Below are positions 1 to 11,581 of a stretch of DNA of 58,645 bases, piece after piece. The position numbers and the translations under genes were made by a program. This DNA is from Glomus cerebriforme. Taxonomy: Eukaryota; Glomeromycota; Glomeromycetes; Glomerales; Glomeraceae. Position 1 is the stretch's first letter, and each line of letters starts with the position of its first letter. The stretch lies in contig QKYT01000384.1 in the NCBI GenBank assembly GCA_003550305.1, positions 30,903 through 89,547 on the forward strand. Reading direction: 5' to 3'. The notes below the pieces were generated by a model. That model worked only from the letters and a program-made list of their open reading frames with translations. It ran no database searches and was not told the DNA's origin.

Positions 1-19
1 CATTTGGAATTAGGAAATG

Positions 20-1780
20 GTAAGTTTCGTAATGAAACTTACCGTTCTTTTTTTTTATTTTTTTTAAATAGAAACATTTCTAATGTTTCTTCTTTTTTCT
101 TCTTGTAAGTTTTTAGATTTTATTTCAGGTATGGAAGTTTCTTCACGAAATTCCCATCTGATTCATTTACTTAAAGAATCGTTAGTAGAAATGGTATTAA
201 CGTTTCTTTTTTTTTTGTAGGATCAGGTTTTTTCAGAAATCTGGTAAGTTTTGAAGTTAAAGACTTCGAAACTTTCTTTTCAGAACATAAGTTTCATAAT
301 GAAACTTCATTTTTTTTTATTTTTTTTTAAGAAACATTCTAACTGAACGTTTCTTCTTTTTTTGTAAGTTTACTCCTGGACTTGGAAAACTGAAATGTAA
401 GTTTTGTAACATTTATTTCGTTATGAAACTTCATTTTTTTTGATTTTTTTCTTTAAGAAACGTTCTAACTGAACATTCTTTTTTTTGTAGATTCAGCTCT
501 GGAAACGTAAACAGAAACGTAAGTTTTATAATGAATGTTTCGTTACGAAACTTCATTTTTTCATTTTTTCTTTTTTTATTAGAAATGCTCTAATCGACCG
601 TTTCTTCTTTTTTGTAGTTTGCTTCTGTGAATTGGGATTGGAAATGTAAGTTTCGTAACATTCATTTCATTATGAAACTTCATTTTTTTTTGGCTTTTTT
701 TCTTTAAAAAATGTTCTAACTGAACATTTCTTATTTTTTTTGTAGATTCAGCTTTGGAAATTTAGAATCAGAAAAGAAACGTAAGTTTCGTAGTGAATTA
801 CTTCGTTACAGACTTCATTTTTTATTTTTTTTTTCTTTGTATAGAAACGTTCTAACTGAACNTTTCTTCTTTTTTTTGTAGATTCAGCTCTGAAAATTCA
901 GGATTAGAAACATAAGTTTTATAACATTTGTTTCATTACGAAACTTCATTTTTTTTATTTTTTTTCTTTAAGAAATGTTATAACCAAACGTTTCTTTTCT
1001 TTTGTAGATTCAGCTCTGAAAATGAAAATGGAAACGTAAGTTTCATAACGTTCATTTCGTTACAAGTTTTATTTTTCATTTTTTTTCTTTATATAGAAAT
1101 GTTCTAACTGAATATTTTTTTTTTATAGGGTTGTTCCTGAACTTGAAAAACTGAAACGTAAGTTTTATAACGTTCGTTTTGTTACAAATTTTATTTTTAA
1201 TTTTTTTGGAAACGGAAATGGAAACGTAAGTTTCATAATATTCATTTCTACAAACTTTCATTTTTTTTTCTTTGTATAGAAACGTTCTAACTAAATGTTT
1301 TTCTTTTTTTGTAGATTTGCTCCTGGACTTGAAAAACTGAAACGTAAGGTTTGTAACAAATGTTTCATTATGAAACTTCATTTTTCATTTTTTTTCTTTA
1401 TTAAAAATGCTCTAACTGAATGTTTCTTTTCTTTTGTAGATTTACTAGCTCTGAAAACAGAAATAGAAATGTAAGTTTCATAACATTCATTTTGTTACAA
1501 ACTTTCATTTTTTTTTCTTTGTATAGAAACGTTCTAACCAAATATTTCTTCTTTTTTTATAGGTTTGCTCCTGGACTTGGAATACCAAAACATAAGTTTT
1601 ATAATGAATGTTTTGTTATGAACCTTTATTTTTTCATTTTTTTCTTTGTTAGAAACGTTCTAATCAAATGTTTTTCTTTTTTTTTGTANATTCAGTTTAT
1701 TCTTTGAAATTTGGGTTTTTGGTAATCAGAAATATAAGTTTCACAACTTAGCTGTGAAACTTAGTTACTTTTTTGTAGGT
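20..1780 (+). repeat. Tandem array of about 13 intron-like units (118-142 bp each)
   Basis: Units begin with GTAAGTTT or a variant at about 20, 244, 397, 519, 646, 781, 912, 1036, 1158, 1226, 1344, 1471, 1592 and 1734. Most contain a branch-site-like CTAAC and end in a long T tract plus TAG or GTAG, so each has every signal of a short intron. Between them are exon-like cores of 28-35 nt of two types: A, starting ATTCAGCTCTG, and B, starting TTTGCTCCTGGACTTG. The 1158 unit is truncated (68 bp). Units at 912, 1592 and 1734 start ATAAG, without the GT. There are single N bases at 862 and 1687. No long reading frame runs through. It could be the intron-rich end of a gene beginning left of the window, or a satellite that captured an intron. 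Confidence 0.85.
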
Positions 1781-2177
1781 TTTGGGTTTGGATATTAGAA
1801 TTGAATAGTTAGTTAGTATAGCATAGTTAGTATCTAGGAAGAATTTGTAATTTAATATATTTTTAATAAATGAATATAGTTTAAACATAATAAAATCAAT
1901 TTGACAAGTTTAACAATGCTTTTATTTATTAAATGTANTTAATATATGCTAAAATTTGTATTGTTATACACATTTTTTAACATTTTTATATGCGTTTTTC
2001 AACTAATCTAATGTTGTTATACGCATTTTTAAAGTTTAAACTGCTGTTATTTTACTGTATGTTGTTATACATCTAAAAAAGTGTTGTGTGTTTTTAATCA
2101 TGTTAGTTGACAAAGGGTTCATTGCGCAACACTTTTTTGGTATTGAGCAACACATAGCGTATGTTTACACTTTATAC

Positions 2178-2614
2178 ATTGGCCGAATGAACAAAAACCA
2201 CCTGTATATGAAATATGTAATAATTGTATTAATCGAATCTCTGATAAGCCAAAACTACTTGATGGCAAGGAAGAAATCATAAAGTTGTTAGAAGTAGTAG
2301 AATATTTTACATAGGAAATGGGTGAGCAAATTAGTCCAGATGATGTAATAGATGTGTTTAGAGATGGGAAAACTGCAAAGATAAAACAAAAAAATTGGAA
2401 TACATTACCAGTATATCCAACTGAAAAAAGAAAGGTACTGAAAACTAAAGATTTAGTTCAATTTGCCTTGACTGATGATTTAGTTGTTCGTGGTTTAGTT
2501 CAAAAAGAAATTATATTGCAAAAATCATTTGAAAGTAGTAAAAGCTTATCTAGCAGTATTATTGTAATTGGTGTAGTACTAGACACACAAGCAAATGCTA
2601 ATGTGCAGACTTGA
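2178..2614 (+). pseudogene. RecQ-like helicase C-terminal fragment (decayed)
   Basis: Reading from about 2178, one frame gives a zinc-site-like C-N-N-C, then a helical and winged-helix-like stretch containing ISPDDVIDVFR and VYPTEKRKVLKTKDLVQFAL, ending at a TGA at 2612-2614. One in-frame TAG near 2311 interrupts it. From memory this matches the C-terminal region of the RecQ-like helicase proteins abundant in Glomeromycotina genomes. No helicase motifs are present upstream, so only the 3' end remains. It is probably mobile-element debris, not a working gene. The family call rests on remembered similarity. Confidence 0.5.
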
Positions 2615-2798
2615 CATTATTTTGTTAAATAAATTATATAAAATGTGTTCATAATTTTGGCTAAAATTATAGAAATTTATGGTTGTTATTATTATTATTA
2701 CACAAGAAAAAATTTGCCACATGGTTTATATTGAAAATGATTTTTATACACTCTTTCCTTAATCAAAATCCTAAATATTATCTTAATAAAATAATATA

Positions 2799-2983
2799 CA
2801 GTCATCCCTCTTTATAAGCACCTTCTATTTAGTCACACCCTCCTTATAAGCACATTTATGCTTGGCCTAAGTTACTAATAATATTATTAAAAAAACCTCC
2901 TCTATAGTTACATTACATAGGTTTTTTATAATCATACCTTTTTTTTCAGTCCTGAGGGATGTGATTATATAGGGGAATGACTG
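2799..2983. mobile_element. Mariner/pogo-like MITE with TA target duplication
   Basis: The left end CAGTCATCCCTCTTTATAA and the reverse complement of the right end (CAGTCATTCCCCTATATAA) match at 16 of 19 positions. A TA dinucleotide flanks each side (2797-2798 and 2984-2985), as expected for Tc1/mariner or pogo-type insertion. The 185-bp element has no coding capacity, so it is non-autonomous. Confidence 0.75.
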
Positions 2984-3000
2984 TATTATCCTGTTATAAT

Positions 3001-4669
3001 ATATATAACTTTTCAGTCTAATTTACACAAATTGCACATAGATATTATTCTGATAATTTTTGACAAATATGAGACATCCAAAAGTCTATATCTGGAACTA
3101 TATCTGTAGAATAATTAGGACATAGATCAATATTAGATATTTTTTAACCAGAATTAATAAGTAATATGACCAGTATTAATATAGACAAAAAGTACTGAAT
3201 ATAAAAAATATTAGATATAAATATAAGTTTAGTTTTGTTTATGTCTGTATTCATATTTTATGATAACATTGCAAATTATTTGCAATCTGTCTATTCTAAA
3301 TTAGTTCTTAAGATGATTATACTAAAATAGTATTATGCCAATTTGTAATACTTATATTATAATAGAACTCAAATATATACATTTTTTTGTTAAATTATTT
3401 TAACATGTCCTCTTTATTTACCTTAATTTTATAATCACAAAAGTATAAAAAAATGTAAATTTAATTTTTTATGCTATATACTATGCTAAAAATTCTATAA
3501 ACATTTTTTAATATATTTTACTAATATGTTTAATATTACTTTTTTTACCCAAAAATTATAAAAAACATTTCATATGGAAATATTTTGAGTTTTTTTTTTA
3601 TGATACTTGGATTCTTTTTCAATACATATCTTTAGTGATTAATAACTATAAGTTTATCAAGAAAAAAAAAATGTATTATATCTTTTTCAATACCTTAAGT
3701 AATATCAAAAATAATTATTATATATTACAAGAAGTTTGAAATATTATCTAAAATCTAATAAAAAATAAAAAAGTAAGTATAGTTAGAATAATTAATTTAA
3801 TTTGATAGGACTTATAGCTAAAGATAGGTCTGCAAATAGGTAATTGAGAAATAATTGCAATTTGCAATATTGTAAACAATTGTAAAAATCAAGATCTGAT
3901 TCTGTAATTTTGGTTAAAATTATATATTATAAACTTTATTAAAATATAATTCTACCAATATCAATACTAAAATAATAATTTTACTACCATTTGAATTCTC
4001 TTATTGAGACAAATAAAATGGTATAAATTTTATTGAAATCCAATTACTGAATAATGTTTTATCACTAATAATTTTTAAATGTTTATCTAGTTTTATCTTT
4101 ATTAATATTAATGATAGAAAGACCATTTAAATCCTCTTATAGAGATGAATTGATTAATATAATATTTATTAAAATCTAATTATTGGATTATGATTTACTT
4201 CCAAAAATTGTTAAATATTTATGTAGTTGTATTTCTATCAATATTAATGTTAAAAAGACAAATATTTATACTATTCGATTCATCTCAATGAGAGAATTCA
4301 AATGGTATAAATTTAATGAAATCTAATCACTAGATCTCAAATAATTTGTAATTTTGTATTTTATATAAATTATATGATTGAAATTGCAAAATTGTGGTTT
4401 ACTATGCATAATTTGATTCAAAATTCTGCAATATTGCAAATTTGTAAAAATAATTGTAATGTATCTTTACTTATAGCCAGATGCTTATATTTATTATCTT
4501 TATCATAGTAGGAGTCCTATAAGTATTAAAATAGATATGTTTATTATCTATACTATAGTAAATATTATGAAATATATTATTATAATTTTTAATAAAGATC
4601 TACTAATTTTAAATAAAAATTTGGCTATATATTTTTCTTTATATTAATTGCTGATATTAAAATTGATAC
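3001..4669. other. AT-rich non-coding stretch
   Basis: No gene is seen here. It is extremely AT-rich, with many short A and T runs. The only structure I find is the inverted and direct repeat set at 3987-4305, listed separately. Confidence 0.6.
3987..4305. repeat. Inverted repeat with a third, direct internal copy
   Basis: The 28-bp segment at 3987-4014 (starting CCATTTGAATTCTC) is repeated inverted at 4278-4305 with about 25 of 28 matches. A diverged direct copy (CCATTTAAATCCTC) lies at 4123-4150, and similarity continues into the following A/T-rich bases. The arrangement resembles an old MITE or a rearranged repeat. I found no clear target-site duplication. Confidence 0.5.
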
Positions 4670-4677
4670 TGCATTAC

Positions 4678-5084
4678 TAGGGTTGGTAAAGTAACCGTTA
4701 CTTATAAATTTGATTAATTAACTGGTTAATTAACCTATAAGTAACGTATATAATTTAAAATACAGTACATAAATAATATATTATAATTTATTGAAAATTT
4801 AAAATAAACTTTATTTTATTTATTCTTTATTTAAATTAATTACATTTGATTTAAATCCAATTATACTATCATTATCAGAATTATTATCTTCATTATAAAT
4901 ATTAATGATTATTAAATTATAAACTATAATTTATAAATTATAATTATCAATTTATAGAATTTAATAAATTAAATCACATGACTTATTCTTACATTTTTAT
5001 TGGTTAATTAAAAGTAACGGTTAATTAACCATTTTAGACTAATTATAAGTAACATAATTAACGGCTAATTAATGCCCATCCCTA
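4678..5084. mobile_element. hAT-type MITE, 407 bp, with 8-bp target duplication
   Basis: The left end reads TAGGGTTGG and the right end, reverse complemented, reads TAGGGATGGGCA, a typical hAT terminal sequence. Internal parts such as GTTACTTATAA are also inverted between the ends. The flanks are TGCATTAC (4670-4677) and TGTATTAC (5085-5092), an 8-bp duplication with one mismatch, as hAT transposases produce. There is no transposase reading frame, so the element is non-autonomous. Confidence 0.85.
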
Positions 5085-5092
5085 TGTATTAC

Positions 5093-6721
5093 TAATAAAA
5101 TTTAAGATTAAATTTGCCAATTTTATACTAGAACATAAACGATGATATATTAACTATATATATAATTATATGATATATTAAAAAAATACTTGAAAAAAAG
5201 AATTTGCAAAAAAAATTAGAGTTTACTATATATGTGTATCAGATTTATATCTTAAAATATAGGAAATCTTAATATTTTATTTCGTTATATTATGTTATTT
5301 ATATTAAAAACATATAATTTTTAGCTTTTAAAGTTATTTTTAAAAACTTTTTTAAAATATTTTTTATTATTAGAACTAGTTAAAAGTTGAAGAAAACTAG
5401 TAATAAAAATATAATTATAATCAGTCATATTTGTTAAAAAACTTCATAAAATAAAAGAAATATTATATTTGTAGTATTTTTGTTTGTAAAATATGTATTA
5501 CTTTACAAAAATATAATAAAGATTTTATTTTAAATTTTTTTAAATATATATGCGTGTTTTATGTGTATATATAGTATATTCTCAAATATAAATTTTGTGT
5601 TCACTTATCAATGAAAAATAATTTGACTTTATAATAAAAAATTAAGCATCAAACTTCTTAAAAATGAGAGAACAAAGAAATAATATGATATTGTGATTCA
5701 AATTAAATGGTCTAGGATCTATGTACTCTCTCTCTTTTTGATAGCATTAGATATTTTGCTTGCTACTCTGATTAATTATAAATCAATAAAATTTTGTCCA
5801 TTTCAATTTAAACATATATATTCAAAATAATTTGTAAAAATCTCATCAATCTTATCAGAACCAAATAATATTACTCTTTTTTTTTTTATATTCTTTTATA
5901 TAAGATTAAAATATATAAAATGACTTTTGGTTATTTTAGTAATATATTTATTCAGATGATCATTTATTCATTTGTATATTCAATAATATTTTTATATAAT
6001 TACTAAAGAATCATATACAATATAATAAATATAAAATAAGTGACTTCTAGCTTTAAATTTCCTATCTTTATATGATTTTTCAATTATATAAATAAATTTA
6101 TTTTTGAAAAAGTATTTTGGTGCAGATTAATTAATACCTGCACTACTTCAGAATTTAAATTAAAATAGTAGTTAGTTTAAAAGTGTAAATGAATTATAGC
6201 AATCATAATGATTTCAGTAATTTATAGTGTTTTTAGCAAATTATAATGATTCTTTATTAACTTATACTATAATAATATAGAATTCATTTTTATTTGATTA
6301 TGCTCTTCATTTAAAGAATTTTAGGATGAAAACAGATTCATAACTCTGAATAATTTTTTTTACTCATATATTTTGCTTTTTCACTTCAAGCTATTTCAAA
6401 CAGTGAGGAAAAGGGTTTTATATTTATATTTATTTGCAATTTATATTATAAAAAAATGCTTAAAAATGCTTAAGAATTATCTGGATGTGATTTTAAGATA
6501 TTAATATTCTTCTTACAATTAGGAAATAGACACTTATTTATTATATTATATTATAATCCTATAAGAATCACAACTAGTAAAAATTTTTTCTACATATTAT
6601 AAAAAAAAAACAAAAATCATATGATCGCATGAAAAAAATTCACGCTAAGAAAATAAAAAATCATGTGATTGGATTTCTGTCATAGAAATCAAGCTTGATC
6701 ATCTACATTATCATAATTGAT
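5093..6721. other. AT-rich non-coding stretch
   Basis: I see no gene, RNA or clear repeat here. It is poly(A)/poly(T)-rich with many TATA-like strings that have no nearby gene to serve. Confidence 0.5.
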
Positions 6722-6847
6722 GAATGTAATATTTATGATATTAATGCTTTGGATAAATATCAAAAGAATACTATAGGTATTATAGATTTTGAAAGTATAA
6801 ATGATATTACAAGTCTTAAAATGCAAGCAATTCCTCAGATAATATGA
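6722..6847 (+). pseudogene. Short open segment, likely gene relic
   Basis: An open stretch of 41 codons ends at TGA. Its composition is protein-like (ECNIYDINALDKYQ, then DFESINDITSLKMQAIPQI) and unlike the low-complexity AT sequence around it. No start codon or neighbouring exon could be joined. I do not recognise the family. It is probably a fragment of a decayed mobile-element or host gene. Confidence 0.3.
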
Positions 6848-7159
6848 TAGGTTTTGATACCAAAAGTATTTCCTTATTAAAGTGCGTAGATGTTACATAC
6901 ATGTCAAGTATAAACTATAATGACAGTCCAATATGAATTGTTGCACTACTTACATATAAAATTCATATGAAAAAAATACAAGTCTAATGTAGTAAATAAT
7001 AAACACAATTAAAATATATAATCTGAAATAAGAAATTCTAATTATTTTGCATTGGTAAAAGCTTTATTATATAATATGCTAAACTAAAATTAACCAATAA
7101 AAAATTTCTGATTATTCTAATTATTTTATATTTTTTGCAATCTTGAAATTTATTTATTT

Positions 7160-7279
7160 TTATCTTTGTTTTTTTGGTGAGATTATTACTGGATCAGTAT
7201 CATTATTACCATCATTGTCTAATTCTCTCATGTTTTTGATACATGAAGTGATGCTTTTAGCATTTGAAAAAATAATATC
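7160..7279 (-). pseudogene. Orphan last exon of an unrecognised gene
   Basis: On the minus strand an acceptor-like TTAG (7280-7283) is followed by 39 codons and a TAA (7160-7162). The peptide has the segment MRELDNDGNNDTDPV and ends ISPKKQR, an acidic then basic tail. No upstream exon was found. A tail of similar style occurs at 38382-38473. Function unknown. Confidence 0.35.
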
Positions 7280-7924
7280 CTAATAAATTCAAATTATTAG
7301 TTGCATTATATATGTTGTGCCTCAGATCACATCTTGTGTGAGATTAATACTAGATCACGTGAAATTACCATATATAGTAACATTACTATGTAGATTGTCA
7401 CGTGTGAATAATAAATTGTCACACCCAATTGGTCAGCATTAATTTGCAGCAAGAATCAATCTGACATAACATATACACCAACATACTTTACAAAAATGTC
7501 AAATACCTACTCATATTCTTCACAAGTTGTTTAAGAATTTTGGTAATGCTTTAGAAGCAATAAGATAATTATTGGACATTTGAACATAAATTCTTGCTTA
7601 AAATAATAAACTCTGGAGAAAGATAAGGGTCATGACATTTATTAGGTAATATTTTAGAAGGTGGGGGATAAAGCAACATCTTACGTAATATAAAATCAAG
7701 CATTTTTATTGGTCAAAATTAATAATATATTTAAATATTATTGGTTGAAAAAATCTTACCTGGGATAGGACTTCATATGAAACTAATATTAGGTAATATA
7801 TGTCACTGTCCTAATGATAAGCTGTATATATAATAATTAATAATATATGATCAATGTACAACCTGTCCAGTTCATAATACTTACTATAAATTTGTACTCC
7901 GTACACTTTAATCTTGCGAAATTG
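7280..7924. other. Non-coding, one E-box and CCAAT-like sites
   Basis: No gene is seen. The stretch holds a palindromic TCACGTGA near 7357, a second CACGTG near 7400, and ATTGGT motifs near 7420 and 7710. Nothing links them to a gene. Confidence 0.35.
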
Positions 7925-8199
7925 TTAGAAATCAAAATATTTCGTTCTAATATAATTTAAAACAATTATTAGGTTTTTCGCTATCTTATTGTAGTCTTGA
8001 GAATGATCTGGATTTGAAGATCTAGAGATCTCCATAACAGAAAATTCAAGATTCAATTCTATCAACTTAATTATAGTATTGATCTTGCTTTCAGAAAATA
8101 CTAGAGAAGCAAGTGAAATGTATGATGCTATCAAAGAAGGAGGGAGTACGCGGATCCTAGGCCATTTAATGCGAGTCCCAGCATCAAGTTACTGTACTA
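7925..8199 (-). CDS. Unrecognised open frame of about 91 codons
   Basis: On the minus strand the frame is open from just after a TAA near 8200 to a stop at 7925-7927. It is richer in G+C than its surroundings and reads like protein: DAGTRIKWPRIRVLPPSLIA, then ASLVFSESKINTIIKLIEL. There is no ATG at its beginning, but a CAG acceptor-like site sits next to it, so it could be a terminal exon. I do not recognise the family and cannot tell a live exon from a relic. Confidence 0.3.
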
Positions 8200-8446
8200 T
8201 ACAACCATTACAATGCTAAAAAGGTATTGGCTATTAATAAATTTGCACTCAGAGAATTATTAGATAGTTATTTATTGTACTATTAACAAAATACATAAAT
8301 GAAGTTCTTCTATTCATTTCGATTATATTAATTAAGAACTTCAAAATCCCATTTTTAGCAGATTATTTAAATAATTAAATAATTTAACATAATAATACAT
8401 GAATAACACGATAACGAATAAATAACTTATAATAATAAATAAATAA

Positions 8447-11400
8447 CTAGTATCCAGCTGCAATTCCATGTTTTCTATAATCACTTGCAGCTGTAAATAA
8501 TTCATCAATTAATAAATATAAATATTCATTAAATAAAGTTTAAAATCTGTTACTAACCATTAATTAGTCCATTGGGTAATTTCATTACAGCTTGAATCGT
8601 TGATATTCCTAAACCATATTCAACCATTGATATCTAAAAAGATTAACGTAAACGTAATTTAAATATTAGTAACAAAGATTAAAACTTTTAAAGAGTAAGT
8701 GATGATATGCATACACTGTGATTTTTTTCTTTAAGTTCATTGATTAGCTGTTCTGAATATCCTGTTTCAATTAACACCTAAATATAAGAATAAAAATAAT
8801 TAATATAAATAATTAAAAACTAACAAATTTAACGAATTATTTACTTCATTTGGAATCAATTGATGATGTACTCTCGGTGCATCTATAGAAGTTAAAAGAT
8901 CTTTTTCGAAATCGTACACATTCAACAATACCTAAAAAATATTTATACAATTTAGCTTAAATAAATAAATAAATAAAAAAGATTCTTAATATTCAAAATC
9001 TAATACGCACCTGAAGCATTGAAGAAAGAATTCTAGAACCACCACTACCACCTAAAGCCATCTCAAATTCTCCATTATACTCAACTATAATCGGAGTACA
9101 AGATGATAAAGGTTTTTTTCTAGGTTCTAAATTATTTAATTCATATATTAATTATATTTCAAATATAATTAAAAGAAATTAATTACAAGCAACTTACCAA
9201 TGAAATTATATGGAGAAGGAAATAAACCAAAGGAATTTGGAACACCAGGTATAGAAAAATCATCCATTTGATCATTAAGTATAATACCGGTTTCCGAATC
9301 CATAACTCGTGACCCCCAAATCAAATTAATCTTTAAGGAGATTAATATATGGATTTATTTTTTGAGACAAAAAAAAAATGAAAATGAAAAAGTGAAAAAA
9401 AAATTATTTCATCGGGATAAGCTACCGTTGAAGTCAAAGCTACTGCTTGATTATCTTTATCAACAGTTGAAATATGCGTTGTTCCATGATCTTCCGGCAT
9501 ATCATATTTTGGATTATAATACAATGGTTCAAAAGTAATTGACTTAAAAAACAAAGAAATATGTTATTTAAAATTTTTATTAACATTATCAAAATAATAC
9601 TATAACTTACATCCGATATATTATTTCGTATTATAGATGCATAATCCTTGGTCAATATCTGTTCGATACGTTCTGAATTATCAATCTAAAAATTTATAAA
9701 TTATAATAAATAGTTGTAATTATGATTTATCCATTTTTAACTTATCATACTTACAAAAGGTGGATCACCCATCTCAGTACGCAATGCAAATCCATCTATA
9801 TTTTAGCAAAAACGGTTAAAAAAATTACATCAAAATAAAAAATTTAATTTTAAGTTTAATAACATAAAATTCATACATTTAAGAGCCTCGATTATCCTAA
9901 AATATTTAATTAAAAAGACATTAATTAAATATTACACTAAATTAAAAATACTTTTTTTTTAAAAAAAAAAAATCCGCTTGCCTATGTGAATTCAATCCAT
10001 TAAGTCCTTCCCTCGACAATTGAAAACCTTCCAATATATTTAACATACTTAACAAAACAGGCCCACCAGATGGAGCATTTAATGTCATAATCTATATTGT
10101 AATTAAATTTAAATTGAGAAAAGATTTACAATAAAAAAAAAATTTTTAATTCATTCCTATCAACCTTTCGTCCATGATAATATCCATAAATAGGTTCCGA
10201 TACGACCGGTTCAAATGACGATAAATCTTCAAGGGTCATAAACCCACCAGTAGCTTGAATAGTTTTTATGATGGACTTAGCAATTGATCCCTAAGAAACA
10301 GATAATATTGTTTTTAAGATAGAATATTTCTTTAAAGACAATTTAAGAAAATTCTATAGTCATAATTACTTTATAAAATACTTCAGAACCTTTTTCAGAT
10401 AATAATTCCAAAGTTTTAGAAAAGTTTGTGCGTTTCAAAAGATCTCCTTCACCTAACAATTTTCCATCCGGTGCATAAATAGAGGCGAGATTCGGAGTTT
10501 CTAAAATTCGGTTTTTATACCTCTAATAATTAACAAAACACATTAATATTGAATATATAAAATGTAGCAGCGTATATATTTTTTTCTCCTTACATTAAGT
10601 CTTTTAGATAACTCCACCGGTATTTTGAATCCATCACGACTTAATTTGATTGAAGGTTCAAAAAGACGTTTCCATGGTAATCTCCCATACCTAAAATTAT
10701 TCCAAATATTCTTAATTTCTCCAGTTATAAAGCAGCAAACGTAAGTAAATAAACTCACTTTTGATGTGCGATTTCCATTCCACGAATCTCACCGCTAAAC
10801 ATATGATTAATAAATTATTATTTTTTAATAAAAAAAAATATAAAAAATAATATAATTACTTACGGAACAGCAATAGCAAGTCCACCAACCCTAGCTAGTT
10901 CTGGATTATCTTTAAACATGGTTTTATTAGCAGCAGCAGGAGCAGTTTCTCGAAAGTCAATGACTTCAGCTGTCCCATTAGAATCACGAATTATCATGAA
11001 TCCTCCTCTATAAGACAAAAATATCGTGGTTGATTAATTATAGAGAAAATTTATCTGAGTTGGTATCAATATTAATTCTTACCCTCCAATACCAGCTGAA
11101 AATGCATTTATCGTGCCAATACATAGTTCGGTTGCTATAGCAGCATCAACTGCTGAACCACCTTCTTTGAGAACTATTATAAATTCAAAAGATAGCAATT
11201 GATTAATTATTTACATAAATTTATATTAAATAAATTTAACTTACATTCAACACCAATTTTAGAACAATCCTCCTGCTCTGCTGAAACCGCTCCATTACGT
11301 GCAATCACAAGCCTGGGGCTTACAGGATCTGATTATATCACGTGATTATAAATGTTAGTCTTAGATCATTTTATATTATAAATAATAATCATAATACCTT

Positions 11401-11581
11401 TGATATCAGCAATGATAACGCCTAATATAAATCCAAACCAAATAATTATGATAATTACAATTATTCCAATTTTTACACAATGTGACTTCAGCCATCCTTT
11501 CCATGATCCAGTTTGATGATGTAGTAAGCTTTGGGTTTCATTAGAAGGTATCCCTTCTTCTAAAGATAATCTATCGGCCAT
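8447..11581 (-). CDS. Gamma-glutamyltransferase (GGT), type II membrane protein
   Basis: GGT cleaves the gamma-glutamyl bond of glutathione and its conjugates; it works on the cell surface or vacuole side of a membrane. My 19-exon model closes in frame at 598 residues, normal for the family. Residues 37-58 form one hydrophobic anchor with an LHHQTGSWKGW segment before it. The autoprocessing site is G-Thr408 in DHGTTHISTVD, so Thr408 would be the nucleophile and new N-terminus of the small subunit. The lid motif PLSSCTP, the oxyanion motif GGSGGSR (near 496) and the terminal HGIAAGY are all present, so the enzyme looks intact. The start is MADRLSLEE: an in-frame upstream M at 11644 would add non-typical residues. 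The intron after residue 341 begins with GC instead of GT. The next gene upstream is ZNFX1-like, on the same strand, about 1 kb away, with no sign of functional linkage. Confidence 0.93.

Noticed and set aside
1076..1707. Two Phe/Lys-rich open frames on opposite strands in the repeat array
   Set aside because: They are translations of T and A tracts in the intron-like repeats and break at the splice-like signals.
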